Of a stretch of DNA of 64,000 nucleotides, positions 51,014 through 61,066 are shown in pieces. Position numbers and translations under genes: made by a program. The notes beneath the pieces were generated by a model, which saw only the letters and a list, made by a program, of their open reading frames with translations, ran no database searches and was not told the origin of the DNA. The DNA lies in assembly GCA_040880525.1 (NCBI GenBank), contig JBBDIG010000014.1:1-64000 (forward strand). The letters are read 5' to 3'. The stretch is from Bacteroidia bacterium (GTDB lineage: Bacteria; Bacteroidota; Bacteroidia; CAILMK01; JBBDIG01). Within the stretch, counting starts at the first letter, position 1, and the number at the start of each line of letters is the position of its first letter.

Positions 51014-54007
51014 CTACCGCACCACCACCTTCTTCATCACCACGCTATCGGCATCGGCAATCCTAACCATGTAAACCCCAGGCTCCCATTGGGCTACGTC
51101 CAGTTTTGTCACTTGAAGCGGGGCGGTTGGGCCGAGCACGGTACGGTATACCACTTTACCGTTCATATCAACCACGTCAATTCCGGTGAGGCCCTGGGTT
51201 GCTGATGCATTCCACAGATACACGAAATCTGAGGCAGGGACGGGGAACAGTTTCCAGCCGTCATCTTTATCCTTGTCATCTATGCCAAGAGGTTCGCCAT
51301 CCTGCACGATCTCGATTTTGTAGGGCGAGTTGGACGCATCGGTTGCGCCAATGGTTATTTCGCCATTGCGGATGGTGCCTGCATTGTTTTCATAATCCAG
51401 TATCAACATGCCATCATTTTGGCCGGGAGCGCCCGAAACGACCGTGACCCAATCTGGTTTTTCCGTGATGTTCCAGTCAAGCATTCCGCCACCAATGTTG
51501 CTGACGTAAACGGTGTCAGTGCCTGCGGGCCGGCCCCACATTACCATAAAGCGTGATGTGGCAATTTCAGGCTTTGCCGTGTTCTCATAAAAAAGCGTGT
51601 CCTCCACCGTACCATCATTGCCCTGGTCCAGTTTGATCCAGACTTTGGCGGTTTTCAGGCTGTCTTTGTTGGGAATAATGATGTGGCGGCTGTTAGCATC
51701 CAAAGGCACAGCCACCGTGGAAAAAACGGAACGGCCATCATTGTCCAATTTCGTCACCATCAGGTCGTAAGTCTTTGTGCCACCGCTATTCACCACCGTT
51801 AGTTCGCCATTTTCCCTGCTTACGCTAAGGGCTTCGGCCTGCTTGAGCTTTACGTTCCCAAGCGAATAAGTGGTCTCCGTGGCCCCGGGAACAATGGTTT
51901 TCAATTCGAATGTCTTTTCCGTGGCATCTGGATTTTGCACTTCAAACGCATCATCAATTTTGAATTCGTCCGTTTCAGTGCCCACGGCTCCAGTACGCAG
52001 GTAGGCGTAGCGTGCCGCATCTCGCACCGCATAGAGCCGGACGGTATCACTTTCAGGATGTTGGAGGCTGACCTGGTGCTCGCCAACATCAAGATGGTAG
52101 CCATAAGGCCGCGAAACCTTGCCATTGTACCTCCATAGCGGGAAAGTATTCGTAGTTGAATCCTGCACCACACGGCCCTGGTAAAAGCCTGTGCTGTCCA
52201 CTTGGTCGGAAACGATTAGCAGGTCTGCCGAGGCCGAGGGGTAGAGTACGTGTGGCACCGTGGCTTTTTTGTTGGTGGGTGCAATGGCATCATCCAGATA
52301 AGCAGAAGAGGCCAGGCTGATGAACATGCCTGAGCTGTTGTTTCCCCATTCAACGGCTGTCCCTGAGGTGTTCAATGTGGCTTCGTAGTACCATTTGCCC
52401 AGGCGCGTATGTACTTTGACTTTCCGTGTGGAATCGCCCGGAAAATTGGAATCATAAATCCATATCCATTCAATGTCCGGATCATTTTCGTCTTCTGTTA
52501 TTTTGTAAGGAAGCAGGCTATGGCCGCCACCAGGATCCTGAAGATTGGAATTAAAGATTACCAAATTGTAGTTCTCGCCATCTTCCTGCATGCGCTCCTT
52601 GAGGATTTCCAGCGTTTGGTTGGCGGATGTCCAGCGGTTTGATCTTTCAAAATCAATGTCTTGCTCCGAATACTGGTAGGTCATCATGTGGTTTACCACG
52701 CGTCTGCGGGCATCAGAAAGGGCGTTTTTGTAAAGTTCATTGTCCGTTTCCTGTTTATAAGTAAACTTGTTGTTGTAGCCCTTCAGTGTGTCATAAGCCA
52801 GGATGGCCGAAGTGGAAAAGCCATAACATGAGCCTCCCCAATCACCAGAAATTGCCTGCCACAATTCCAGCGCCTCCTGCCTGATTTGGGGGACGCTTGA
52901 GTTGGTGTAGCAGTAGCTTTCGCCAAAAACCTCAACAAAAAGCGGCCAGTCGGGAAACATGGACGAAGGATAGGTCCAGGTCTTTTCGAAAGCCCGGCCA
53001 GGCCCACGGTAGGGATCGTACTGACTGTATCTGAACTGTTGCCACCAGCTTTGAGGCCACATGTTCGCTGCGCTGTTGCTGAAGTTCCAGCCGTGGGTTT
53101 GGGGCCTGAAGCGTATGTCAATGGGCTGTTGCGTAAAACCATGCGTGTTGCCACTGCCATCGGTATAATAGCCCACTACCTCAAATGAATTGTTGACGCC
53201 CTGGGGCTGCACCGTGGTGGCGCCAAGATGCGAAAGGTCAATCTCCTCAAAAGTGTAGCGGCCCTTCCCGCCCATGTCATGGATGAAGCCTTTGGTCCGC
53301 TGAAAATCGCCTACTACCACGAGGCTGTCGTTCATGCCCATGAAGCGCGTTTTAATATTCCCTGCCCCTGATTGGTCCACCAGGGTGAAGTTTTGGCCAC
53401 CCGTCCACAAAAACCCGTAGTACTTGGCACCGTCAATAATGAACCCGCAAACCTCTCCTGACTTTGCCAAACCGTGCCCGTATGTCGGGAATTTATTCGC
53501 ATTTTTCGTATAGAACCGCGTTTGTGTGGTGCCATCCGGGTTGCCGATATAAAACACCCGGTTCAGCCCTGTGCGGTAGTTCCCCACAATGGTCGAGTCG
53601 TCACGAACACCTTCCAGGGTGATGTAGTCAACCCCAGAGAGGAGCACCATGTCCCCATCCGTAGGTTTGGATAAGAGCTTGGTGTTGATATCATAAAAGA
53701 ACCCGTGGGTCTCAGAAATCCCCACGTTGGTAAACGTGCCCGCCATAATAGACTTATTGTTAATGTGGGTAGCCTTAGTCCAGGCCGCGCCCGGCATGTC
53801 AAAGGTCAGGGTTTGGTTCGAGCGCAAATTGTGGTAAAAGGCATGGGTGCCTTGCCCGTCCTCAAAATAGCCCACCATCTCACCGTTGTCGTTAATGTCC
53901 ATGATGAAGGTATTGGTGGCGCCATCAATATCAAATTGTTTGAGTTCCTCCTGACCAGAAACGGCCAGTGCGAAGAAAAGGGGCAGAATGTACAAAAGCT
54001 GTTTCAT
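51014..54007 (-). CDS. T9SS type A secreted protein with HAF-like repeats, papain-like core and BACON-like domain
   Basis: ATG 54007 gives a clean signal peptide (MKQLLYILPLFFALAVSGQ) and 997 residues; the frame opens at 54127 without a signal. Residues 25-310 carry HAF-like repeats (INDNGEMVGYF, GTHAFYHN, VNNSFEVVGYYTDGSG). Residues about 330-600 contain WGGSCYGFSTSAILAYD (Cys394), GGGHSLLPYKI (His496) and WIWIYDSNFPGD (Asp/Asn), an order that fits a papain-like cysteine peptidase. A BACON-like module (MLDWNITEKPDWVTVVSG ... NGEITIGATDA) precedes the type A sorting domain (WKLFPVPASDFVYLWNA ... GVYMVRIADADSVVMKKVVV). Peptidase activity is inferred from motif order. Confidence 0.8.
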   Translation of the reverse strand: MKQLLYILPLFFALAVSGQEELKQFDIDGATNTFIMDINDNGEMVGYFEDGQGTHAFYHNLRSNQTLTFDMPGAAWTKATHINNKSIMAGTFTNVGISETHGFFYDINTKLLSKPTDGDMVLLSGVDYITLEGVRDDSTIVGNYRTGLNRVFYIGNPDGTTQTRFYTKNANKFPTYGHGLAKSGEVCGFIIDGAKYYGFLWTGGQNFTLVDQSGAGNIKTRFMGMNDSLVVVGDFQRTKGFIHDMGGKGRYTFEEIDLSHLGATTVQPQGVNNSFEVVGYYTDGSGNTHGFTQQPIDIRFRPQTHGWNFSNSAANMWPQSWWQQFRYSQYDPYRGPGRAFEKTWTYPSSMFPDWPLFVEVFGESYCYTNSSVPQIRQEALELWQAISGDWGGSCYGFSTSAILAYDTLKGYNNKFTYKQETDNELYKNALSDARRRVVNHMMTYQYSEQDIDFERSNRWTSANQTLEILKERMQEDGENYNLVIFNSNLQDPGGGHSLLPYKITEDENDPDIEWIWIYDSNFPGDSTRKVKVHTRLGKWYYEATLNTSGTAVEWGNNSSGMFISLASSAYLDDAIAPTNKKATVPHVLYPSASADLLIVSDQVDSTGFYQGRVVQDSTTNTFPLWRYNGKVSRPYGYHLDVGEHQVSLQHPESDTVRLYAVRDAARYAYLRTGAVGTETDEFKIDDAFEVQNPDATEKTFELKTIVPGATETTYSLGNVKLKQAEALSVSRENGELTVVNSGGTKTYDLMVTKLDNDGRSVFSTVAVPLDANSRHIIIPNKDSLKTAKVWIKLDQGNDGTVEDTLFYENTAKPEIATSRFMVMWGRPAGTDTVYVSNIGGGMLDWNITEKPDWVTVVSGAPGQNDGMLILDYENNAGTIRNGEITIGATDASNSPYKIEIVQDGEPLGIDDKDKDDGWKLFPVPASDFVYLWNASATQGLTGIDVVDMNGKVVYRTVLGPTAPLQVTKLDVAQWEPGVYMVRIADADSVVMKKVVVR

Positions 54008-54253
54008 AAAACACACGTATTTACTTGATGAAAAATGATTTGGAATTGAAAGCGCCAAATTAAGAAAAAGCTCGATAGTAGCGGCTTGAAGTCCATCTTT
54101 TGCCATGCCCTGTTTCCCTGGAAACAAGAGCCATTTTTAATTTGCTTTTTTGCGGAATTCGTGAAGTTTTAAAATGTATATTGTGCCGTGGCAATATCCA
54201 TAACTTATAGACTCAGTTATCTACAGAAAGCGCCTGAACACCAGCCGTTCAAA

Positions 54254-55198
54254 ATGTATTTTATGAAAGTCGTTTTACACATAGCCATTCTTCTAATTGT
54301 CGCTAACCCTCTTGCAGCCCAGGTTACCGGATATGTGAAAGACAGCAAAGCCAGGCAACCCATTCCGTACGTGAATATTTGGGTGGAAAACGAGAATGTA
54401 GGAACGAGTGCAGATGCACAGGGAAATTTTACCCTGCCTGCAATAGATAGTACGAAGAGGCTGGTCTTTTCTGCGATGGGCTATGAAACCAGGAAAGTTT
54501 CTTTAAGCCGGGGCATTGATACCGTCTATCTCCAATTCAAAGCCATTCAACTTGCTGAGGCTGTTTTCATACCTAAAAGAGGAATCTCTGAAAGGACGAT
54601 TGGAAATATTGATAAAAAGGACGTTGATGTTTATTTCTCTACTCAAAATAAGCCGTGGATTTTAGCGAAGTCCTTTCCCTATTCGGATGATTATAAAGAA
54701 ACCCCTTATCTTAATTCAATTAGAATAATTACGAAGAGTGAAATAAAAAATGCCAAATTCAACGTCAGGCTCTACTCAGCAGGCGAAGGGGGCGAGCCCG
54801 TGGAATATATCTACAATGACACCATTCCAGGTTATGCGAAAAAAGGAAAAAGAATTACTGAAGTTGATTTATCCAATTTAGCAATACAATTTCCGGATGA
54901 CGGTTTTTTCGTAGCCATAGAATGCCTGATCATAGAAGAAAACAGGCATGAAAGCAAGGGGACTGAAATTGCGCTTGATGGCCCCGTCACGAAAAAGAAA
55001 ATCTGGAAACGGTATCAGCCTTCAATTGGCTCAATGTATCGTGAGACGGATGAAAATACCTGGTATTACAGCAAGGGAAATTGGAGAAGGGGGATGCAAA
55101 TGAATATAAGAAAGTTCAACCCTGAATATGCTGAGAAGACCAGGAAAATCGAAGGTATGTATGCCGTGATTCCGATGGAGTTGGTACTGACGGATTGA
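54254..55198 (+). CDS. exported protein with carboxypeptidase-like regulatory domain
   Basis: The start could be ATG 54254 (MYFMKVVLH) or 54263; both give a signal peptide ending PLAAQV, while the frame opens at 54188. Length is about 314 residues. Residues 23-105 form a CarboxypepD_reg/CnaB-like domain (VTGYVKDSKARQPIPYVNIW ... GTSADAQGNFTLP ... FSAMGYETRKVSL). The rest (about 110-314) is a conserved beta-rich part with IRIITKSEIKNAKFNVRLYS and GEPVEYIYNDTIPGYAKKGK. These proteins are common in Bacteroidota and of unknown role. No sorting domain. Confidence 0.78.
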   Translation: MYFMKVVLHIAILLIVANPLAAQVTGYVKDSKARQPIPYVNIWVENENVGTSADAQGNFTLPAIDSTKRLVFSAMGYETRKVSLSRGIDTVYLQFKAIQLAEAVFIPKRGISERTIGNIDKKDVDVYFSTQNKPWILAKSFPYSDDYKETPYLNSIRIITKSEIKNAKFNVRLYSAGEGGEPVEYIYNDTIPGYAKKGKRITEVDLSNLAIQFPDDGFFVAIECLIIEENRHESKGTEIALDGPVTKKKIWKRYQPSIGSMYRETDENTWYYSKGNWRRGMQMNIRKFNPEYAEKTRKIEGMYAVIPMELVLTD

Positions 55199-55270
55199 GC
55201 AGACCTTACAATTTCATATCCGGCTCATCGAACTTTTAACAGCATATGCATACAGCTACTTCCCCTGTTT

Positions 55271-55319
55271 GTTTAGTCAGCTAAACGATGGCAAGCGTTC
55301 AACCTAATGTAAGTTGAAC
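55271..55319. promoter_or_regulatory. two dyads upstream of the HU promoter
   Basis: GTTTAG/CTAAAC at 55271-55286 and GTTCAAC/GTTGAAC at 55297-55319 are short perfect inverted repeats. They could be operators for hup or the tail of the upstream transcript. Confidence 0.3.
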
Positions 55320-55383
55320 ATTGCGGTCGCTTCTTTTCCGTTCCATATCAGTCCTCCGGATTCAGAGATTATTTCAAATCCGC

Positions 55384-55413
55384 TTTGATAAGTGTATTAA
55401 CTTCATATATTTG
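55384..55413 (+). promoter_or_regulatory. hup promoter
   Basis: TTTG at 55384-55387, an 18-bp spacer and TATATTTG at 55406-55413 fit the Bacteroidota -33/-7 consensus. The leader to the ATG at 55463 is about 45 bp. Confidence 0.62.
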
Positions 55414-55462
55414 TCTGAAGCTATGAATACATAGTCCTTTTAACTTTCTCAAATTAATTACT

Positions 55463-55732
55463 ATGAACAAAGGAGATTTAATCAATCGCATTGCTGACGA
55501 TGCGGAAATTTCAAAGGCAGAAGCACAGAACGTGCTGAACATTTTCACGAATTCTATTTCTGACAGCCTCAAAGGCGGAGACAAGGTAACGCTCGTAGGC
55601 TTTGGCACTTTCTCGGTTACTGACCGTGCCGCCCGGAAAGGCAGAAACCCACAAACCGGAAAAGAGATTGACATTCCGGCCAGAAAGGTTGTCAAATTCA
55701 AAGCTGGCAAGGATCTGACAGATTCGCTCTAA
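55463..55732 (+). CDS. hup: HU-family DNA-binding protein
   Basis: This 89-residue nucleoid protein shows all HU landmarks: MNKGDLINRIADDAEISKAE, the glycine turn LVGFGTFSVTDRAARKGRNP with the DNA-intercalating Arg-Asn-Pro, and a C-terminus ARKVVKFKAGKDLTDSL. It binds and bends DNA as a dimer. It has its own promoter and a terminator, so it is monocistronic. Confidence 0.96.
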   Translation: MNKGDLINRIADDAEISKAEAQNVLNIFTNSISDSLKGGDKVTLVGFGTFSVTDRAARKGRNPQTGKEIDIPARKVVKFKAGKDLTDSL

Positions 55733-55771
55733 GCACTGAAATTGTTCCCTTTATGGGCTTTACCAAGCCAC

Positions 55772-55807
55772 AACCTCTTTGTCCTTTCAGGATGAAGAGG
55801 TTTTTTT
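55772..55807 (+). terminator. hup terminator
   Basis: AACCTCTT and AAGAGGTT pair around TGTCCTTTCAGGATG, which can partly pair itself, followed by a T-run. Confidence 0.85.
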
Positions 55808-56175
55808 ATGCCTTTTCACAAATGCACGGAGGCAGAATTACCCTTCGCTGAATGCACCTCATCTTTACCCCACCATCCGGCCTTCCCCATTCACCAAAAT
55901 TTAGTTCCATCCATTCCCGCTTTCCCGGGAGAATACGGTGCCGGTTATGGAATAAATTCTTTCTCTACATCCATCATTTTATAAGCGCGTCATTTAGGGC
56001 TTCCGGGGGCGAAACAAGGAAAGGATCGTACACAATACATTCGCCTTTTTCCACTTCCCGGATGCGCTCCCGCTTATAGAATTATGCTTGATTCCGGCCT
56101 GCTTCCTATCGTATCTTACTTTAAGAGAACGGGATCTGAGAAGAATTTTTTCATCAATACTTAAATACCATCGTC
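55808..56175. other. gene-free region with a possible C-terminal fragment
   Basis: No intact gene. On the minus strand (about 55980-56080) the frame FYKRERIREVEKGECIVYDP followed by FLVSPPEALNDALIK ends at a stop and looks protein-like, but it begins after a stop and has no start. It may be a gene remnant. Confidence 0.35.
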
Positions 56176-59100
56176 ATGAAAACGCACCACATCACTTATG
56201 TCAAACCTGCTTTGTTCATCCTTTTATTGATCTCCAGTATGGGACTCACCTTTTCGCCCTGGGCCTTTACCGCGCTGAAGGGCGATTTTCTGGAGGAAAT
56301 TGTGTCGAAGTTGCGGGTATTTACTGCTGAATCAGATCCGGAGAGGGTATATGTGCATTTGGATAAAAGTCTGTACAAGCCGGGAGAATCGCTTTGGTAT
56401 ACAGCCTACGTCCGTAGCGCCACAGATATGACCCCTACCCGGAAGAGCGGGGTCGTCCATGTGGAATTGCATAATCCAGCAGGCGGAATTGATCAAAAGC
56501 ATTCGCTGATTCTGAGGGATGGAATGGCAAGAGGTGATTTCTTTATTGAAGAGGAAAAGCCGGGAGGCATCTATAAAGTGAAAGCGTACACGGCCTGGCA
56601 GAAAAATGATACACTGACACCTTTATTCGAGAAAGAAATTCAGGTGCAGAAAGTGGTGTTGCCGCGGCTGAAGATGAAGCTTAATTTTCCGGAAAAGGGA
56701 TATGGGCCGGGCCAAAAGGTTACGGCAGAATTATCATTGGAAACTATTGAAAACACGCCCCTCGGAAATTATGATGTAAAGTGGCTCGTGAAACTGGATA
56801 ATAAGAAGTACCTGGAAAAAGCTGCCCAAACCAATGCCCAGGGAAAGCTGCAACTGGAATTCAACTTACCCAAAAACCTGAAGTCGGCTGATGGCCTGCT
56901 GAATGTGATGCTGGATTATCAGGGACAAGCGGAAGCCATTTCCCGTTCCATGCCCATCACCCTGAATCGTGTCAACCTCACATTTTATCCGGAGGGTGGC
57001 GACTGCATCACCGGGCTGCCTTCGCGAATTGCATTTAAAGCTGTGGATGAGCATGGAAAACCTGTGAATGCAGCAGGGAAAATATATGATGGTGATGGGA
57101 ATGAAGTCACAGGGTTTAGCAACTATCATCATGGAATGGGCGCATTTGAACTGACACCCGGTAAAGGAACTTATTATTATGCCCGCCTCAGTGCTCCGGC
57201 AGGTATTGATTCTCAGTATGTATTGCCGCTCCCGGCCTATGATGGGTTCACCGTGCAGGCTTCCTTGCCTGAAAATGAGGTAGTACACTTTTCAATATTT
57301 GCGCATTATCCGGAAACTATTTCCGTGGTGGGCCAGATGAGAGGCAAACCACTCTTTGCCACTCAGATGAATATTAAGGCAGGTGAAAATCAATTGCGCG
57401 TTCCGGTAGGGAATTTCCCGATGGGAGTGGCGCAATTCACTTTTTTTGATTCATATAATGATCCTATGGCTGAGCGGCTGGTTTTTGTGAGCGATGAGCG
57501 GAAGATGAAGGTTGAGATCAGCACCGATAAAGAAAAGTATATGCCCAGGGAAAAGGTGACCATGCGCATTAAAACGATCGATGAGCACGGCAAGCCGGTA
57601 AAAGCCGGCCTATCACTGGCCGTGGTTGATGATAAATTGTTCAGCTATGCTGACGACAAAAGCGGCACGCTCCTGAGCCGTATGCTGCTGGAACCGGAAG
57701 TAAAAGGAAAGGTGGAAGAACCCAATTTCTATTTTGATCATAATGAAGAAAAATCCGTTCAGGCGCGCGATTATCTGTTGATGACGCAGGGCTGGCGCAG
57801 GTTTACCTGGAAGGAGATCCGTAAGCTGGAAATGCCGGAACCAAAGTTTGCAGCAGAGCGCACGGAATTTAGCGGGCAGGTGCAGGACTACCTTACTGGC
57901 CGTCCGTTGCCCAACGTGAAAATAACAGCTACAGGAAGTGACCGAACCTGGAAATCGGATCGCAAAGGTTACTTCGCTGTTTCGGGTATTCCGTTGTACG
58001 AATCTCCGGTGGCGCTCACTTTTGAATACGAAGGCATGAAACAGGAATTTCGCTGTAGTCGCTATTTGCAGGACATGAATGTACGATTTATGGTTGAGAA
58101 AATTCCGGGAGTTTTTGCCAGCCAGGATGGAAAAGGACGGATCATAGGAAGAGTATTAGATGCACAATCCAGGGAACCGGTCATGTTTGCCAATGTGGTT
58201 TTGGAAAAGGATGGTGTGCAACTCTCCGGAAGCGCTACCGATCTTGAAGGCTACTTTTATTTCACTACTGATGCCACTGGTACTTTAAATATCAGGACCA
58301 GCTATGTTGGCTACCAACCTTTCAGATTAGTTTATACCAGGCACCATCCGCAGCAGACACAAAATGTCGGGGAAATCAAACTCAATGCTTCGGCCGTAGA
58401 ACTCAGAGAGGTAATGGTGATGGAATATGTAAAACCTCTGATCGAAATAGACGCAACTACTGTGGCAGAAACCATAACCAAAGAGGAGATTAAGGCACTG
58501 CCTACCCGCAGTGTGAATCAAGCAACTGCGATGGCAACAGGCGTAATAAATCCAAACGTAAGAGGCGCACGTGCCGCTGCAACTGAATATTACGTAGATG
58601 GAATGAAGGTGCGGGAACTGGCGGTGCCGCAATCCTCCATCGAAAACCTCGCAGTGATTACCGGAGGGCTGTCTGCCGAATTCGGAAATTATGAATCGCT
58701 AAATGATCAGGGCATTACAAAGGATAAACGGACAGCGCGGATAGATCTCGATAAAACAGTAAGATCAGATCAACGGCTTTTAAATATCAATGAAAATCGA
58801 ATTGCCTCAGAGGATGAAGCCAGGGTATTATATTACCGTGCCCGGGAATTCCCTGAAATTCGATATCAAACCACCAGGGTAACCGGTTCCCGCCATGATT
58901 TTCGCAGCACCATTTACTGGAATGGGGAGATCATTACTTCAAAGGATGGTGAGGCTGAAGTGGAGTTTTATAATTCGGATGCTGTTACGAGCTTCCGGGC
59001 TGTGGCCGAGGGGTTTGCCAATAACGGATTAGTGGGGCGAGCCGAGAAAACTTACTTTTCGCAGATGCCTTTTTCGTTATCATTGAAAGTACCGCCAACC

Positions 59101-60954
59101 GTGTTAGTGGGTGACGAATTGCGGATTCCGGTAACGCTGGCCAACAATACGGATGAAGCGCTGGCAGGTAATTTCTCGCTTACGCTGCCAAAAAGCTGGA
59201 GCGTCACCAAGCCTTTGCAAAAAGTTCAAACCATACCGGCAGGCAGCGCCAAAACGCTCTGGATGGATATCCGTGTTTTGAACCATACTGGAACAGAAAA
59301 TCTGGAAGTAGCCTTTGATCATCCGGCATTTGCGGATAGTTATCGCGAGCGCGTCACCACGATGAGCCGTGGTTTTCCGCGAACATTGTCCTATTCTGCC
59401 CAGGTGATGGAAAAATTCCTTGAACTGGATATTAACGATCCGATGGAGGAAACAATGCTTATGGAAGTTGCGGCTTATCCGAGTATTGCGGATCAATTGC
59501 TACAGGGTGTGGAAAGCATGCTTCGTGAGCCGCACGGCTGTTTCGAGCAGACTTCATCTTCTGTTTATCCCAATATCCTGGTGCTGGACTACCTGCGTGA
59601 GAGCGGCACATTGCAGCCGGATGTAGAGAAAAAAGCCCTTGCACTGCTGGATAAAGGTTATAAGCGCCTCATCACATTTGAAACCCAAAAGAAAGGATAT
59701 GATTGGTTTGGAAAAGCGCCCGGCCATCAGGCACTTACGGCTTATGGCTTAATGGAATTTAATGATATGGCACAGGTATATGGTGGTGTTTCTGAAGCCA
59801 TGGTTTCGCGCACAGCCGGATGGCTCATGAACGAACGCGATGGAAAAGGGGGATTTGCGAGGAACAGCCGACAACTAGATGGATTTGGAGGAGCGGACAA
59901 TGACATAACCAACGCCTACATTGTAAATGCTCTTACCCAGGCAGGTTACCGCAATATCAGCCGCGAAATTGAATCTGTCGCAAAAGCAGCATTCAAAAGC
60001 AAAGATCCGTATCAGCTTGCGCTCGTGGCGCCCGTGTTGCGCAAAACCGGCTCTTCTGAAGATGCCGATAATATGCTGGCGCAACTGGTGATGCAGCAGC
60101 AGCCGGACGGAAGTTGGATTGGGGCCAGCCGCTCCATCACAAATTCGTCCGGTAGGAACCTGGCACTGGAGACGACTGCTCTTGCACTTTTGGCGATTCT
60201 CGAACAGCCGAAGAACAGGCATCAGGAAATCCGCTCAGCCGTGAATTTTATTATGGAAAATCGCTCCGGGTATGGCGGATTTGGCTCCACGCAGGCTACC
60301 ATCCTTTGTCTGAAAGCACTAACCTCTTACACCCGATTCGCCAAACGCACGAAAGAGCCGGGGACGCTCACGGTGATGGTCAATGGAAAGAAAGCCGGCC
60401 AGACCAGTTGGGAGGCAGACCGCGAAGGCGTGATCAATGTTCAGGACCTTGCTCCATTTTTTAAGAGTGGGAAAAATCGCATTATTATTAAATTTAAAGG
60501 AATGAATGAACCCATTCCCTTTTCATTGCTGGCAAAATGGAATGAACCGCTTCCGCCATCTGATTCCGCCTGCCGCCTTGCGCTGGATGTAAAGTTGTCA
60601 GCGAAAGTAGCGGAGCATGGGGAAACCGTACGGCTTACCTCCACAATTGCCAATAAAACTTCCGAACCGCTTGCCAGCCCGATTGCCATCATTGGAATCC
60701 CTGCCGGCCTCAGCCCACAACCCTGGCAGTTGCGCGAACTGCAGGAAAAAGAGGCTTTTGATTACTACGAAATATGGGATAACAACATTGTATTCTATTT
60801 CAGAGGGTTGAACCCGCATGAGATCAAAACTATTCATCTGGATCTGAGAAGTGAAATAAAGGGAAGATTTGAGGGCGAAGCCGCCTCTGCCTATCTCTAT
60901 TATGACAACGATGCAAAAAGCTGGGCATCAGCCGGTGCAATTACTGTGAGATAA
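56176..60954 (+). CDS. alpha-2-macroglobulin-like protein with inserted regulatory and TonB-plug-like domains
   Basis: The 1592-residue exported protein has an N-terminal hydrophobic signal. Macroglobulin MG domains follow (from about residue 55: RVYVHLDKSLYKPGESLWYT; another about 445-490). Two CarboxypepD_reg-like modules lie at about 570-640 and 655-735. A TonB plug-like stretch comes next at about 750-850 (ALPTRSVNQATAMATGVINP, AATEYYVDGMKVRE, ITGGLSAEFGNYE). Then comes the A2M region (about 885-980) and a thioester domain with GCFEQTSSSVYPN (Cys1122), the CxEQ motif. Family members trap peptidases through the thioester. The plug is without a barrel. A UUCG-loop terminator follows. Confidence 0.88.
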   Translation: MKTHHITYVKPALFILLLISSMGLTFSPWAFTALKGDFLEEIVSKLRVFTAESDPERVYVHLDKSLYKPGESLWYTAYVRSATDMTPTRKSGVVHVELHNPAGGIDQKHSLILRDGMARGDFFIEEEKPGGIYKVKAYTAWQKNDTLTPLFEKEIQVQKVVLPRLKMKLNFPEKGYGPGQKVTAELSLETIENTPLGNYDVKWLVKLDNKKYLEKAAQTNAQGKLQLEFNLPKNLKSADGLLNVMLDYQGQAEAISRSMPITLNRVNLTFYPEGGDCITGLPSRIAFKAVDEHGKPVNAAGKIYDGDGNEVTGFSNYHHGMGAFELTPGKGTYYYARLSAPAGIDSQYVLPLPAYDGFTVQASLPENEVVHFSIFAHYPETISVVGQMRGKPLFATQMNIKAGENQLRVPVGNFPMGVAQFTFFDSYNDPMAERLVFVSDERKMKVEISTDKEKYMPREKVTMRIKTIDEHGKPVKAGLSLAVVDDKLFSYADDKSGTLLSRMLLEPEVKGKVEEPNFYFDHNEEKSVQARDYLLMTQGWRRFTWKEIRKLEMPEPKFAAERTEFSGQVQDYLTGRPLPNVKITATGSDRTWKSDRKGYFAVSGIPLYESPVALTFEYEGMKQEFRCSRYLQDMNVRFMVEKIPGVFASQDGKGRIIGRVLDAQSREPVMFANVVLEKDGVQLSGSATDLEGYFYFTTDATGTLNIRTSYVGYQPFRLVYTRHHPQQTQNVGEIKLNASAVELREVMVMEYVKPLIEIDATTVAETITKEEIKALPTRSVNQATAMATGVINPNVRGARAAATEYYVDGMKVRELAVPQSSIENLAVITGGLSAEFGNYESLNDQGITKDKRTARIDLDKTVRSDQRLLNINENRIASEDEARVLYYRAREFPEIRYQTTRVTGSRHDFRSTIYWNGEIITSKDGEAEVEFYNSDAVTSFRAVAEGFANNGLVGRAEKTYFSQMPFSLSLKVPPTVLVGDELRIPVTLANNTDEALAGNFSLTLPKSWSVTKPLQKVQTIPAGSAKTLWMDIRVLNHTGTENLEVAFDHPAFADSYRERVTTMSRGFPRTLSYSAQVMEKFLELDINDPMEETMLMEVAAYPSIADQLLQGVESMLREPHGCFEQTSSSVYPNILVLDYLRESGTLQPDVEKKALALLDKGYKRLITFETQKKGYDWFGKAPGHQALTAYGLMEFNDMAQVYGGVSEAMVSRTAGWLMNERDGKGGFARNSRQLDGFGGADNDITNAYIVNALTQAGYRNISREIESVAKAAFKSKDPYQLALVAPVLRKTGSSEDADNMLAQLVMQQQPDGSWIGASRSITNSSGRNLALETTALALLAILEQPKNRHQEIRSAVNFIMENRSGYGGFGSTQATILCLKALTSYTRFAKRTKEPGTLTVMVNGKKAGQTSWEADREGVINVQDLAPFFKSGKNRIIIKFKGMNEPIPFSLLAKWNEPLPPSDSACRLALDVKLSAKVAEHGETVRLTSTIANKTSEPLASPIAIIGIPAGLSPQPWQLRELQEKEAFDYYEIWDNNIVFYFRGLNPHEIKTIHLDLRSEIKGRFEGEAASAYLYYDNDAKSWASAGAITVR

Positions 60955-61028
60955 ACTTCGTTCTAGTACCGTCCTGAATTGCTAAGCTATTTCAGGTGAT
61001 TTTTCTCATGTTTTTATGGTTTGGGAGG

Positions 61029-61066
61029 TTCCGCTCCGGCTTCGGCCAGAGCGGAATTTCTTTTTT
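61029..61066 (+). terminator. terminator after the macroglobulin gene
   Basis: TTCCGCTC, CGGC-TTCG-GCC and GAGCGGAA build a long stem closed by a UUCG tetraloop, followed by TTTCTTTTTT. The rest of 60955-61308 holds no recognised gene and presumably the pyc promoter. Confidence 0.9.
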
